Below, one piece after another: positions 55,340-64,000 of a stretch of 64,000 bases of DNA (position 1 is its first letter; each line of letters begins with the position of its first letter). The translations under genes and the position numbers were made by a program. The notes beneath the pieces are model-generated. The model did not search any database and was not told the origin of the DNA. It was given only the letters and a program-made list of their open reading frames with translations. Source of the DNA: Prosopocoilus inquinatus (lineage: Eukaryota; Arthropoda; Insecta; Coleoptera; Lucanidae); contig CM069874.1 in the NCBI GenBank assembly GCA_036172665.1, positions 51,814,707 through 51,878,706 of the forward strand. The letters are read 5' to 3'.

Positions 55340-55620
55340 TTGGTTGAATTCTTGGCTTGCGGTTGAAACCGCGTGCCTCGGATTTCTTCTACTGCCGACG
55401 TTTCGTTCTTCATTGCAGAAGAACTTCCTGAGGGCGGCTGCTGCTGCTACTACTGGTGGTCTTGCTTCTGCTTCTTGTAAGTCTTTGACACAATTTCAAC
55501 AACTTACAGCAACAGCAGCAGCCCTGAGCATGTTCTTCTGGATTGGAGAACGAAACGTCGGCAGTAGAAGAAATCCGAGACACGCGTTTTCACCCGGAAG
55601 CCAAGAATTCTAACATTGGT
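55340..55620. repeat. Large hairpin repeat, Penelope/hammerhead-like
   Basis: Left arm (about 55347-55455) and right arm (about 55510-55612) are inverted copies of about 105 bp: GAATTCTTGGCTT mirrors AAGCCAAGAATTC and CGGATTTCTTCTACTGCCGA mirrors its complement. Each arm contains a stem-loop GTTCTTC…GAGAAC or GAAGAAC followed directly by GAAACGTCGG (plus strand GAAAC at 55552-55556), and CTGAG just upstream. The 100-codon ORF at 55314-55613 only reflects the hairpin. Confidence 0.6.
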
Positions 55621-56068
55621 CTTGTTGTACAAATGTTTTATTTTATTATCTTCAATGGTTAATTTATTACAATATTTTTTGAGGAGTTTTGCTTTTATTG
55701 AAATATCAATCTTTTGCGCTGTGAAATCATTTTTGGAAACACTGTAAGCTATAGTGTGGGTATTTGGTCCATCTTTTTCTCTTCAAAATCCGTCATAATA
55801 GATCATTTTATTGTTTATCTAAAATATTTTTCTCGGTTATATGTGACAATGTTTCTTAGTTACTCGAAACAAAAATCATCTTTTCTCGATTCTAATTAAG
55901 TTTTGCAGAAAAGATAAAACGTATACTGCTGGATTCTAGTTCTGCTCAAATACCAACTGCTTAACTTTACCAGATGTTGTTTTCGATTTTCAGTTTCGGA
56001 AATTCTTAATTAATAGAAACGGAAAAAGTTTTCAGAAGTTTTATCGATTTCAATATTGCCAGTGTATG
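55621..56068. other. No feature recognised
   Basis: AT-rich flank of the second hAT copy. Confidence 0.4.
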
Positions 56069-56076
56069 CTGATCGG

Positions 56077-58597
56077 TAAGGCTCGGATTATATGCAAAGT
56101 GCATATTTGTTATTAAGAGGTATATCAACAAAATTTTAAGTTTTCTATGCATATCTAATGTTTTTTGATTGAAAGAAGCCAATTAAAAAATGCATATTTT
56201 GCATATTTTGGCAACTTCGTGCATATTTTAGGAAATATGGCATATTTGTGCATATTTTCTTCAAATCACAAATTTCCTATTAAAAATTTAAGTTCAAGTT
56301 AAAAAGAATTAGTATACTGCTGAGTGTTTCCTTCTTAAATACGTTTTGAGTGGCTACAATACCTAAGATTCTTCCATTCGGGTTAGTAGTTACCTGCTAA
56401 TGAATTTTCGAGATATTGTTTAAAAGGCTATGATCTGAAGAGTGCAGATTTTTGAAAAAGGCTTAATTACTGGGTTTTTAAAATAGCTTGCTTGTGGCAA
56501 AACCAATTTATTTGTTCTCTTTCGTTCATCGTGTGCAGTTCAATATGCCGAAAATACAAAGTTTAGTGTACTCGTGGATAAAAAATTATCCCGAATTGGT
56601 GTTCAATGAGGACAAAGCTTCACAAAATAAAGTATTTTGTAGAACATACGGAAAAAATGTAAGTACGCCTACCAATATTTAGATGACATATTTTGTTTTG
56701 TTTTTAACAAAACGTCTACAAATAAATAGTTGTGGTTATATTTTACCTGACCTAGGAAAAGTATCAATAATTATTCACAGGCGATCATCGCGACAATTTC
56801 TTTTTTCTTTTTTAATAGTTCAGTTATCTTATCTGCTGCTTCATTTTAACAAGTAGTATGCTCGTATAGATATAAAAGTTTTCTATAAATGTTTTTCTAA
56901 AAACTTGATTTTTAAATTTAGCTAAATTTTTTAATGTCTGTAACATAATTTATAAAATAATGTTTTCTTTTTATTTTAAGGTGTGATATGAGAAGAAATG
57001 TTTAATTAAGCAGCATGTAGATACTGCGCTACACCGGAACAAACTAAATAAACTCATATCTGGAAATGGTTCTCAAAGTCACCTTATTTAATCGTTTAAA
57101 AACATGGAGAAAAAGACATCGGACCAAGAGTTCTCAAAGAAGTTGTGTGAGGCATTCCGAAGCTACAATATTACATTATCAAAAGTACAAAATCAGAAAT
57201 TAAAATGTTTTCTTCAACAATATTCTCGACATCATGTTCCCGATGAAAGTACATTAAGGAAGAATTATGTGGACCAAATTTACACCGAGGTAAATACCGA
57301 AATTCGTTCGTTGATTGGTAACCACTTGCTTTATTTTGAAGTGGATGAAACTACAGACTCTTGTGGTCGATATACTGTTAATCTGTTAATTGGTTGTCTT
57401 GACATTGAAAAAGTTGTCAAATCTATTTAAAAAGTTGTAAGCTGTTAGATAAAACTAACAATTGTACAGTAACTCGTTTTATTCATGAAGGATTAACAAT
57501 TTTTTTTTCTGCCTGATCCAATACCACATGCAAAAGTGATATTGATGTTATCAAACGCTGCCCTTTACATGTGTAAAGCCTCAGCAGTTTAAAAATATTT
57601 TTTCCTAATTTAATTGATACCACATGTTTGGCTTCATGGTATTAACAGAGTTGCCGAAGAAATCAGAAACCAATTCCCTCCTGTAAATGAATAAATTAGC
57701 AATGTAAAAAAATGTTTAAAAGCGCCGTTACGGATTCAATTGTATAAAGAATCCAGTAATTACTAGGTGGGGTACGTAGCTAAATGTTGCAATTTTCTAT
57801 TCAAAAAATTATGGAAAAATTAAAAATTTAATTTTAGAATTCTCTGACGAATCTACTTCTATTAAAGAAGCCAAAAAAAATTAAAAAATAATGTAATACC
57901 AAATCAATTAGCGTTTATTGCAAGTAATTTTTCTGTAGTGGCCGAAACAATTTTAAAATTGGAATGAAAAGAGCTGCTTTTGACCGAATCAATAAATTTA
58001 ATAAACAAATGCCATAGAGAATTATCAGCTCTTACAGAAACTGGAGAATTAATTTTTAAAAAGCTTAACTCAGTATTGAATAAAAATGAAGGATTCATAA
58101 TTCTGTCATAAGTGTCTAAAATTATGAATGGGGAATTTGTTGATGACGATCAACTTGATTTAGATCCATATATTGTAAGCAATTTAAAATAAGCGCCCCT
58201 TACTTCCGTCGATGTTGAACGATCTTTTTCGACGTTTAAACATTTACTAGACGACCGACGACATTCGTTTAACATAGAAAATTTAGAGAAATACCTAATT
58301 GTCAATCTCTTTCATAATAATACATAGGTATATAATATGTATATAAATATATTACTCCGGTTATTTTTGTGAATAGGTAGGTATATTGCTAAATGTTGTA
58401 TTTTAAAATGTATAAAAATAATAATAAATATCTTTTAGTTTATTAAATTGGAATGGACTTTCATTTTTTTGCACATCGGTGCATATTTGGCATATATTGA
58501 AGTATATTTTTTAATATCTCGTGCATATTTTTGTGAAGATACGTGCATATATATGCGCATATTTTACGGATTTTCCCTGCATATAATCCAAGCCTTA
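56077..58597 (+). mobile_element. hAT-type transposon, copy 2 (dead)
   Basis: The left end TAAGGCTCGGATTATATGCA and right end TGCATATAATCCAAGCCTTA form the TIR, with GTGCATATTT subterminal repeats on both sides. It aligns with 35202-37721 throughout. The octamer before the left end is CTGATCGG, as in copy 1, but the right flank is GTAATGAC, so no clean duplication exists. Length 2521 bp. Confidence 0.8.
56545..58327 (+). pseudogene. hAT transposase copy 2, broken
   Basis: The architecture is that of copy 1: ATG at 56545, exon 1 to the donor GTAAGT, an intron of about 320 bases with the same TTTTATTTTAAG acceptor, TGA just after it, SYNITLSKVQNQKLK and LLYFEVDETTDSCGRY, then the same frameshifts at KSI* and CLASWY. 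Unique damage includes a deletion removing the region before PVITRWGT (near 57752) and further stops near 57690, 58110 and 58192. The C-terminal VDVERSFSTFKHLLDDRR block retains the usual RSFS. Confidence 0.75.
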
Positions 58598-58605
58598 GTA
58601 ATGAC

Positions 58606-59898
58606 ATTCATTTACGTTGTCTAATATGTTTATATGCCACGGAATTCTTGTGATGTGAGAATACGAAATATGGACTGTTTCTGTTTCTTTTCTTTTTATG
58701 TAATTTTTAATATACCGATTTTTTAATTAAACTGAGATCATAGAAATTCAATGAGAACGAATAAACAGCACGTCTTTGTATGGGTATCCCACTTTCTGTT
58801 CGTTGTGTTGCCTATACTCTCACTTTACAACAACGACCGGTATAATTATATACACTTTAAACTTCTGGCTGATTCTGGTTATTCAATGATAAGTTGGTAC
58901 ACTCTTTTAAATTAAATCTTATTTCTGCCAAAAAAAGAAACGATATACGGTATTTTTTAGTTCCTATAAATGATATAGTACTAGAAAAAGTTTCTCTTTT
59001 GTTATATTGTTAAATTAAATGTTGCCTTTTGTTTTGGTATAGTGTTAAGTGATGTTTATTTGAAATGCATCCTATCATGAAAACTTCGCCTTACATCCTT
59101 AATCCTTACTGCTGCAAGGACAGGAACCGTAAACCATAGGCAAACAAAAAATTCCATGAAAACTAACCGAGCTTAAATACTGCTAAACACGTCTGCATCA
59201 TTCTTAGGGAAATTAGTTACGGGAAAAGGAGGTAAATCTACTTAATGGGGTGGCTACTGAGGTGCCCCAGGTGATTCTGTGGTCCGCCTCTGCGACTCCC
59301 GAGCCATCAAGCTCCGTACTGAAATATCGCCGGGGAACGCCTAGCCTTCGAAAAATAATTAATTTATGACTTAAACCAACAGCCATCAAGGTGGACGGCG
59401 ATCGGTCGCCGTAAATGAGCTCCGAGAATGTTTTTAATTAGGCGATTTCACGGCATGAAAAATGTACGACGGAAGAAAAATCGGCTCCGTGTACTTCGAA
59501 ACTGATTCGGTAATTACCGCTTTGGGAGAGAGGGACGGAGGGGCCTGCTATTAGTAAACCGGGTTATTAATTTTTTTGACAATTTAATTACGGATAATTT
59601 ACAATCATAAAAAATGCTATAATTAACTACTGTTTGCGTAAGCAGGAAAGGAAAACAGAAATAAATGCTCCAGTTAATTTCAGTTTGTAAGAAATATTTG
59701 AACCTATTTTGCGAAAAATATTAATTAATACAATTAAATTAATGTAAGTATTTAAAATTTATACAGAATATATTTTTTTGTTGACAACAATTTAATGGGC
59801 AAGAGTCTTTCAATTTAAAATTTTATCGATGGCCAGAAGGTCATTGTGATCGAAACTGATTTGCAACTGATTTTTTGGTATTTTCTGTAAAATAAAAA
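58606..59898. other. Intergenic DNA with a GC-balanced island (about 59240-59570)
   Basis: The island contains GGTGCCCCAGGTGATTCTGT and GGTGGACGGCGATCGGTCGC, followed by TAATTA-rich sequence (TTTTTAATTAGGCGATTTCA). No ORF, no repeat partner. Candidate conserved non-coding DNA. Confidence 0.3.
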
Positions 59899-60171
59899 TA
59901 TCGTCGATCTACGAGAGAAGGTAACCAAGTCCACCGATAGTATTTCTGAGTTATTAGAATTTTAATAATTGCTTATGATTATAAAATCAGTTATTTTACG
60001 TCAGGTTAGTTTATATTGATTTTTATGAACAATAGAGTTTCTAGAATATGTATTTTAAATTAAAAAAGATTGAATGTAAGGTACATAGGCAAATATTAAA
60101 ATTCTAAAAACTCAAAACTACTATCGGTGGACTTGGTCACCTTCTCTTGTAGATCGACGATACTATGTAAT
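59899..60171. mobile_element. Inverted-repeat MITE, about 270 bp
   Basis: ATCGTCGATCTACGAGAGAA at about 59900 is mirrored by TTCTCTTGTAGATCGACGAT ending near 60167. The arms continue through GGTAACCAAGTCCACCGATAGTA, giving about 50 bp. Target duplications are not clear. Confidence 0.65.
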
Positions 60172-60432
60172 AGATTTGAATGCAAATAATTAAACATTCA
60201 TCTAGCGTCTAGTTTTATTTTGTAATTAAAAATTACCAATTATTTTTAATTAGAAAATAAGTTCTAATAAAATGTCATTCAAGTTAATAACGTAGAAACC
60301 ATTGGAGTTGTTTTCTAGTAGTTTCTCTTTCATCTAGTGATCGTACTTTTCGATTTTAAGAAACTACAGTTACCGTGATCATGAAAAAGATGCTAAAACC
60401 AAATATTAATATAAAGTTGTGTCTTCGTTATA

Positions 60433-61360
60433 CAGGGTGACTGGTACATAAACGTATGGCATGATAGGCGTGTTTCATGAGCTCAATTGCAACTGATTAA
60501 GTGAAACATACAGGCTGAGCTAATAGTGCGTATTCGGTGGATAGTGGCATGATTTAAAATTAGTTACAATTACAATTTTGATGCTTTACAGATTAAACAA
60601 ATATTCCGCTGGAAGATATTTTTTTTTATCTGTGGTGGTTGCCCAACGGGGTCCTAAGTCATAGGCTTGTCAAGACCTCAGGAGAGGGAATGTATTTTTG
60701 TTTATGTAAAATGTTCCATGGCTTTGTTACTTCCAAACCTCCTCGCCGTTGAAGGGGAAGCAATGTCGAATTGTATCCCCAACACTGAAGGGTACCTGCA
60801 GTAAGTAACAACCACCCCCGAGAAATATCTCGAGCGGGGTGCGAATCCATGACCTTACGATTGCAAGGTCGGTCCCTTACCAATTGGCCGTTCAGGCGTT
60901 AAATAAAATAAATGTTTTTTTTTTCTGGATTTACGAATTTGGCCTCTTACTGTGTGTAAGTTTGATATATATTTTACTAAGAACATTTCTAAATAAATAA
61001 GTATGAATGTACAAATTGTCTGAAGTTTTACTTTACAAGAGGTTTCCGATTTTCTTTCCTAGAAATATTTAATAAAACTTTTGAAACATAACGCGGTTGG
61101 AAGAGGAGCCGAATTCTCCAAGAAAGGCTTTATTATTTACTTTTTGTTATTATTGTTTTTAAATAATAGTGAAAGGCTTGTAAAGAAGACACAAAAATTA
61201 AAATATCTCAAACTGTAAACTTTTTTAATGCATGTTTGTCTAAATCAGTTGCAATTGAACTCAACTAACATGCCCTTCAAAAAACACGTTCATGTATCCT
61301 GTACTTATAAACTCTGAACTTTTGAAGTTATTAAACTAAGCTAATTTACTAGCCACCTTG
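60433..61360. mobile_element. TA-target element containing a SINE
   Basis: Left CAGGGTGACTGGTACATAAA and right TTTACTAGCCACCTTG are imperfect inverted ends; a further inverted match is CTCAATTGCAACTGATTAAG with TAAATCAGTTGCAATTGA. TA on both sides (60431-60432 and 61361-61362). The 928 bp include a tRNA-derived SINE at about 60621-60900. Confidence 0.65.
60621..60900 (-). mobile_element. tRNA-derived SINE
   Basis: On the minus strand the 5' end reads CGCCTGAACGGCCAATTGGT, an A-box-like segment (60875-60890). An anticodon-like stem GACCTTGCAA…AAGGTC (resembling tRNA-Ala with TGC) follows, then a B-box-like GGATTCGCACCC (60837-60848). About 200 bases of tRNA-unrelated body end in an A-rich tail (GATAAAAAAAAA at 60621-60632). 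RNA polymerase III would transcribe such an element and LINE proteins mobilise it. It cannot be a tRNA gene because the stems do not close and a long tail follows. Confidence 0.65.
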
Positions 61361-61362
61361 TA

Positions 61363-61620
61363 GTTTACCGGCGGATAGTAACAAAGTAATTTTTTCAGCA
61401 ATTAATTACTCGTTAATACTGTTCCATATTGTCTCGTCTTCCTTACTTCAACTTGCCATACACCCGTGGAGTTAAAACTTTGAAATTGCCGGATATTGAG
61501 CAATTAATTGACAGAGAGTTGTTCTAAAATCAATAATCAAGAGTTACTTATTGTACCGTATTTTAATTTCTGTAAGATACTTGGATAATATTAATGTTTA
61601 CATTTAATAACTTCAGTTGC
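61363..61620. other. No feature recognised
   Basis: AT-rich spacer between a TIR element and a hAT MITE. Confidence 0.4.
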
Positions 61621-61628
61621 GTTATAAT

Positions 61629-61848
61629 CAGGGATAAGAAATGGGCCCACTTGCTCCGCGAGCAGTATGAAAATTTAGTATTCGGACTGTATTAGTCCTC
61701 GCTCAGAGTAACTTCTGCGGCGTGAAAACTCTCACACTGTGACCCTTCCCCTCCCACTCAATAGTAATTTAAATGTATCGGAGCCGCGGAAGTAGTACAT
61801 CAGGTGTAAAAAGTATCCAACACTAAGTGGGCCGAATTCTTTTCCCTG
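61629..61848. mobile_element. hAT MITE, 220 bp, perfect 8-bp TSD
   Basis: CAGGGATAAGAAATGGGCCC is mirrored by GGGCCGAATTCTTTTCCCTG. GTTATAAT flanks exactly on both sides (61621-61628 and 61849-61856). Same family as 43389-43619. Non-coding. Confidence 0.85.
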
Positions 61849-61856
61849 GTTATAAT

Positions 61857-63290
61857 TATCATATTTTCTCGTAATACAAATTTTTAGCTTGTTATAATTA
61901 ATTGTACGTAATAATCCATTAGCACGGATTCATTATAGTTCCCAAGCTTCAGTTATCTTAATTAAAAGTTACTTAATGAAACCTAAATATTCAAACAAAT
62001 CAAATTCTAGAAATTGCAAGGCTTTTACCTTATTATTTGTGTAATTCTTTTTAAGTACAAAGACATTTTAAGTTAAGGTATGATACTTAAGTATTTCGTA
62101 ACTTTTTCTTTTGTTTCAGTGTTAAGATTTTATTAAATCAAAGTTAATAAAGACAATTGAAGCTTAGGAAGGGCATCCAATCAAAACAAAAATACTGTTT
62201 ATCACAAACAGTGATACTATTCATCTGTCTTCAGAAATGTGTTAAAGAAATTAAAATACAGTACAATAAATATTTTTTTATTATTGATTTTAAAGTAGAA
62301 TTGTAAAAAATATATAATTAAAAACTGTAAGGATTAGATACTGAAAACCTACAGTAGTTTTGAGGAGGAATATAAATACTAACCGTTCATAAAAACTGTT
62401 AGCTATGTTATTCCTTATACTTCAAATTATGATACCACCGATTTTTGGATGACAAAAAGAAAGTTTTACAATAAATAAATATTAAAAGAAAATTAGGAAA
62501 CGAGACCGTTGTCAACAAAATATTAATGTACTCTTAATTGGTTACATAAATGTAAATATTCCGCATTCCACTGCGTAGAGGATCAAGTGGTAAATTCAAT
62601 AAGAAAATATACAGGAATTTGCTGCATGCTGCAACCAATTTACACAACACCTTGCATATCTAAATATAATTTCAGGTTATAGTACTTAACAGGCAGAAAC
62701 CTCCTCTGAAAGAAAAGAATTCTATCTCTTTGTATAAATGAGCTATCGAAGAAAGAGTATTTAGTGACTCACCCTGTATGAGTTGCCTCTTGAGGAAAAA
62801 GATGAGACAGGCCACGGAAGTCCGTGAACAAGTAACCCGGCCAATATTATAAATAAATTAATTTTAAGGTGTTTCATGTGTTATAAATAAATAAATAAAG
62901 AGAGTCTATCGTTAGTCTTCTGCCATATCTCTATTAATAAGAAAGTTATCTTAGAAATGTAGAAATATGACTCACCCTATATACAGGCAGTCTATTTTTC
63001 TAGCCTAAGCATGGGGATCTCACTCAATCTCATCTTGGTTAAATTAGGAAAAAGTTGCGTGCGTATTTTCGTATTAATTAATAATTTGAAAAGTAACTTA
63101 ACTTATACATTTTGAAGATATCTAATATTCAAAGGACTATTGAGGTGACTACACAGCCTTTTTTTTACTAAGCATTTCACTGTAGTTTCTGTATTTCGGT
63201 TGCAAATTTGTAGATTAATAGTGAATTCCTTGTTACTTTTTGAAAACAACCTATGTATGTATATCCTAGCAAACCATTCTAAAGTCTAAT
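61857..63290. repeat. AT-rich DNA with two copies of a TIR-type end
   Basis: No gene. AGTGACTCACCCTGTATG at about 62762-62779 and ATATGACTCACCCTATATAC at about 62965-62984 are two same-facing ends of one TA-target family, each preceded by GAAAG-type sequence; their partners were not found. Confidence 0.4.
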
Positions 63291-63299
63291 ACAAACGTT

Positions 63300-64000
63300 G
63301 CAAGTTAGTAGTAATAATAATAATTATATGTATTTGCCCAACAGTTATCAAAAATCAATTTACAGAGCAAAAAAAAAAACAATAGAAAATAACAAAAGAT
63401 CTAAACTTACGCTACGTCTAAAACTAAAACTAAAATTAGGGAGTAGCGAAAAGAAGAAAAAAAGAAGGAAGAAAGAGACAAGAAGTGAGAGCCACGGCGA
63501 ACGCAAAAATGGAGATTGTTAAGAAGAGAGTTTGTATAGAAATTCACCAAACTCTTTCTAAAGCCGACGACATTCAGATCGAAGGTATCAATGTTGTTAC
63601 AAAGATGGTTGTAAAGGGTAGAGGCAATATAAAAAGGGAAACGTACTAAAGCATTGGTATTCGGGATAGTCAAAGAATTTCTGTCGGTAATGCGCAGTAC
63701 ATGAAAATTAAGCTTTTCCAAGAGAACAGCAACATCAACTTGATTGTGGATCAACTTATGGAAGAAGAGCAAAGCCGAGGTATGTCTCCTATGAAGAAGC
63801 AATAAGCTATTAAAAACCGTAAGTAGGGTTTCACGAGGAAAACCTCTAGGAGGATACACAGGATATTCTTTAAACCAAAAAAACTTAAGAAACCTACACT
63901 GAATTTGTTCAAGGACATCTGCATGGCAATTATAAATGCAATACCAAATTAGGGATGCAGTTTGGAGTTGTGAAAGGATGAAAGCGTTAAAGAGAACAAT
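63300..64000 (-). mobile_element. Non-LTR retrotransposon 3' part, continues past the window
   Basis: A LINE on the minus strand entering from the right edge. Its 3' end near 63300-63335 has GTTGGGCAAATACATATAAT and an (ATT)n tail. Most of the reverse transcriptase lies outside the window. Confidence 0.75.
63407..63990 (-). pseudogene. Reverse-transcriptase C-terminal region, partial
   Basis: From the right edge: LVWYCIYNCHADVLEQIQCR, FLKFFWFKEYPVYPPRGFPRETLL, RRHTSALLFFHKLIHNQVDV, LVRFPFYIASTLYNHLCNNIDTF and FRKSLVNFY. This is the post-RT region shared by Jockey/CR1-type LINEs and resembles the corresponding part at 46970-47060 (VQRKFLKFLHF…GIYPERG). The catalytic palm is not in the window. 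The frame is open from 63859 down to 63407; integrity upstream is unknown. Confidence 0.7.

Noticed and set aside
55314..55613. 100-codon Ala-rich ORF
   Set aside because: It spans a hairpin, so the frame is open by symmetry rather than by selection.
60836..60900. tRNA gene
   Set aside because: A and B boxes are present but the anticodon stem has an insertion, the acceptor stem does not close, and a SINE body with A-tail follows.
63298..63522. Lys/Arg-rich 74-codon ORF
   Set aside because: Antisense to the LINE C-terminal region and composed of A-rich simple sequence.

Overview
The window looks like non-genic DNA from an arthropod nuclear genome, most likely an insect and plausibly a beetle (the taxonomic guess is inference from the transposon mix and cannot be proved here). 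It is AT-rich, full of short stop-rich ORFs, and contains no rRNA, tRNA gene, CRISPR array or convincing host protein gene. Nearly everything that can be recognised is a transposable element (TE) or its remains, most of it delimited directly from terminal inverted repeats (TIRs) and target-site duplications (TSDs).

Region by region: 0.5-2.2 kb, a 5'-truncated CR1/Jockey-type non-LTR retrotransposon on the minus strand; 3.4-6.0 kb, a complete but inactivated DNA transposon with 4-bp TSDs (Sola-like); 9.5-10.4 and 48.4-49.5 kb, two opposite-facing members of one TA-target family, with a third end at 38.5 kb; 13.8-14.0, 29.4 and 55.3-55.6 kb, Penelope/hammerhead-like repeat pieces, two of them as long hairpins; 16.0-17.3 kb, a dead Tc1/mariner element; 17.4-18.3 kb, Tc1 and non-LTR tails; 20.5-23.5 kb, two nearly abutting TA elements, the first with an internal tandem duplication of about 700 bp; 25.0-27.1 kb, a complete DD41D Tc1/mariner-type element whose 372-aa transposase is the only intact protein gene in the window; 27.8 kb, a 126-bp TTAA-flanked MITE; 28.0-28.7 kb, a TA MITE; 29.5-31.4 kb, a decayed Ty1/copia element; 31.75-33.19 kb, a dead DD34D mariner; 35.2-37.7 and 56.1-58.6 kb, two copies of one hAT-type element sharing the same inactivating lesions; 40.8-41.7 kb, a hAT-like nonautonomous element with a perfect 8-bp TSD; 42.8-44.2 kb, a long-TIR element carrying a nested hAT MITE; 45.2-47.5 kb, a non-LTR reverse transcriptase split by a 556-bp solo LTR; 53.0-53.7, 59.9-60.2 and 60.4-61.4 kb, further TIR elements, the last with a tRNA-derived SINE inside it; 63.3 kb to the end, the 3' part of another non-LTR element.

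Between the TEs lie several islands of visibly higher GC without reading frames (about 12.3-13.1, 23.6-24.9, 33.6-34.4, 37.9-38.3, 42.4-42.7, 49.7-50.1 and 59.2-59.6 kb). Their texture (TAATTA-rich or GC-balanced, non-repetitive, non-coding) resembles conserved non-coding DNA, so the window may be a large intron or the flank of a host gene; this is inference. The genes present do not form pathways. The interactions visible are between mobile elements: nesting, shared ends and cross-mobilisation of defective copies.
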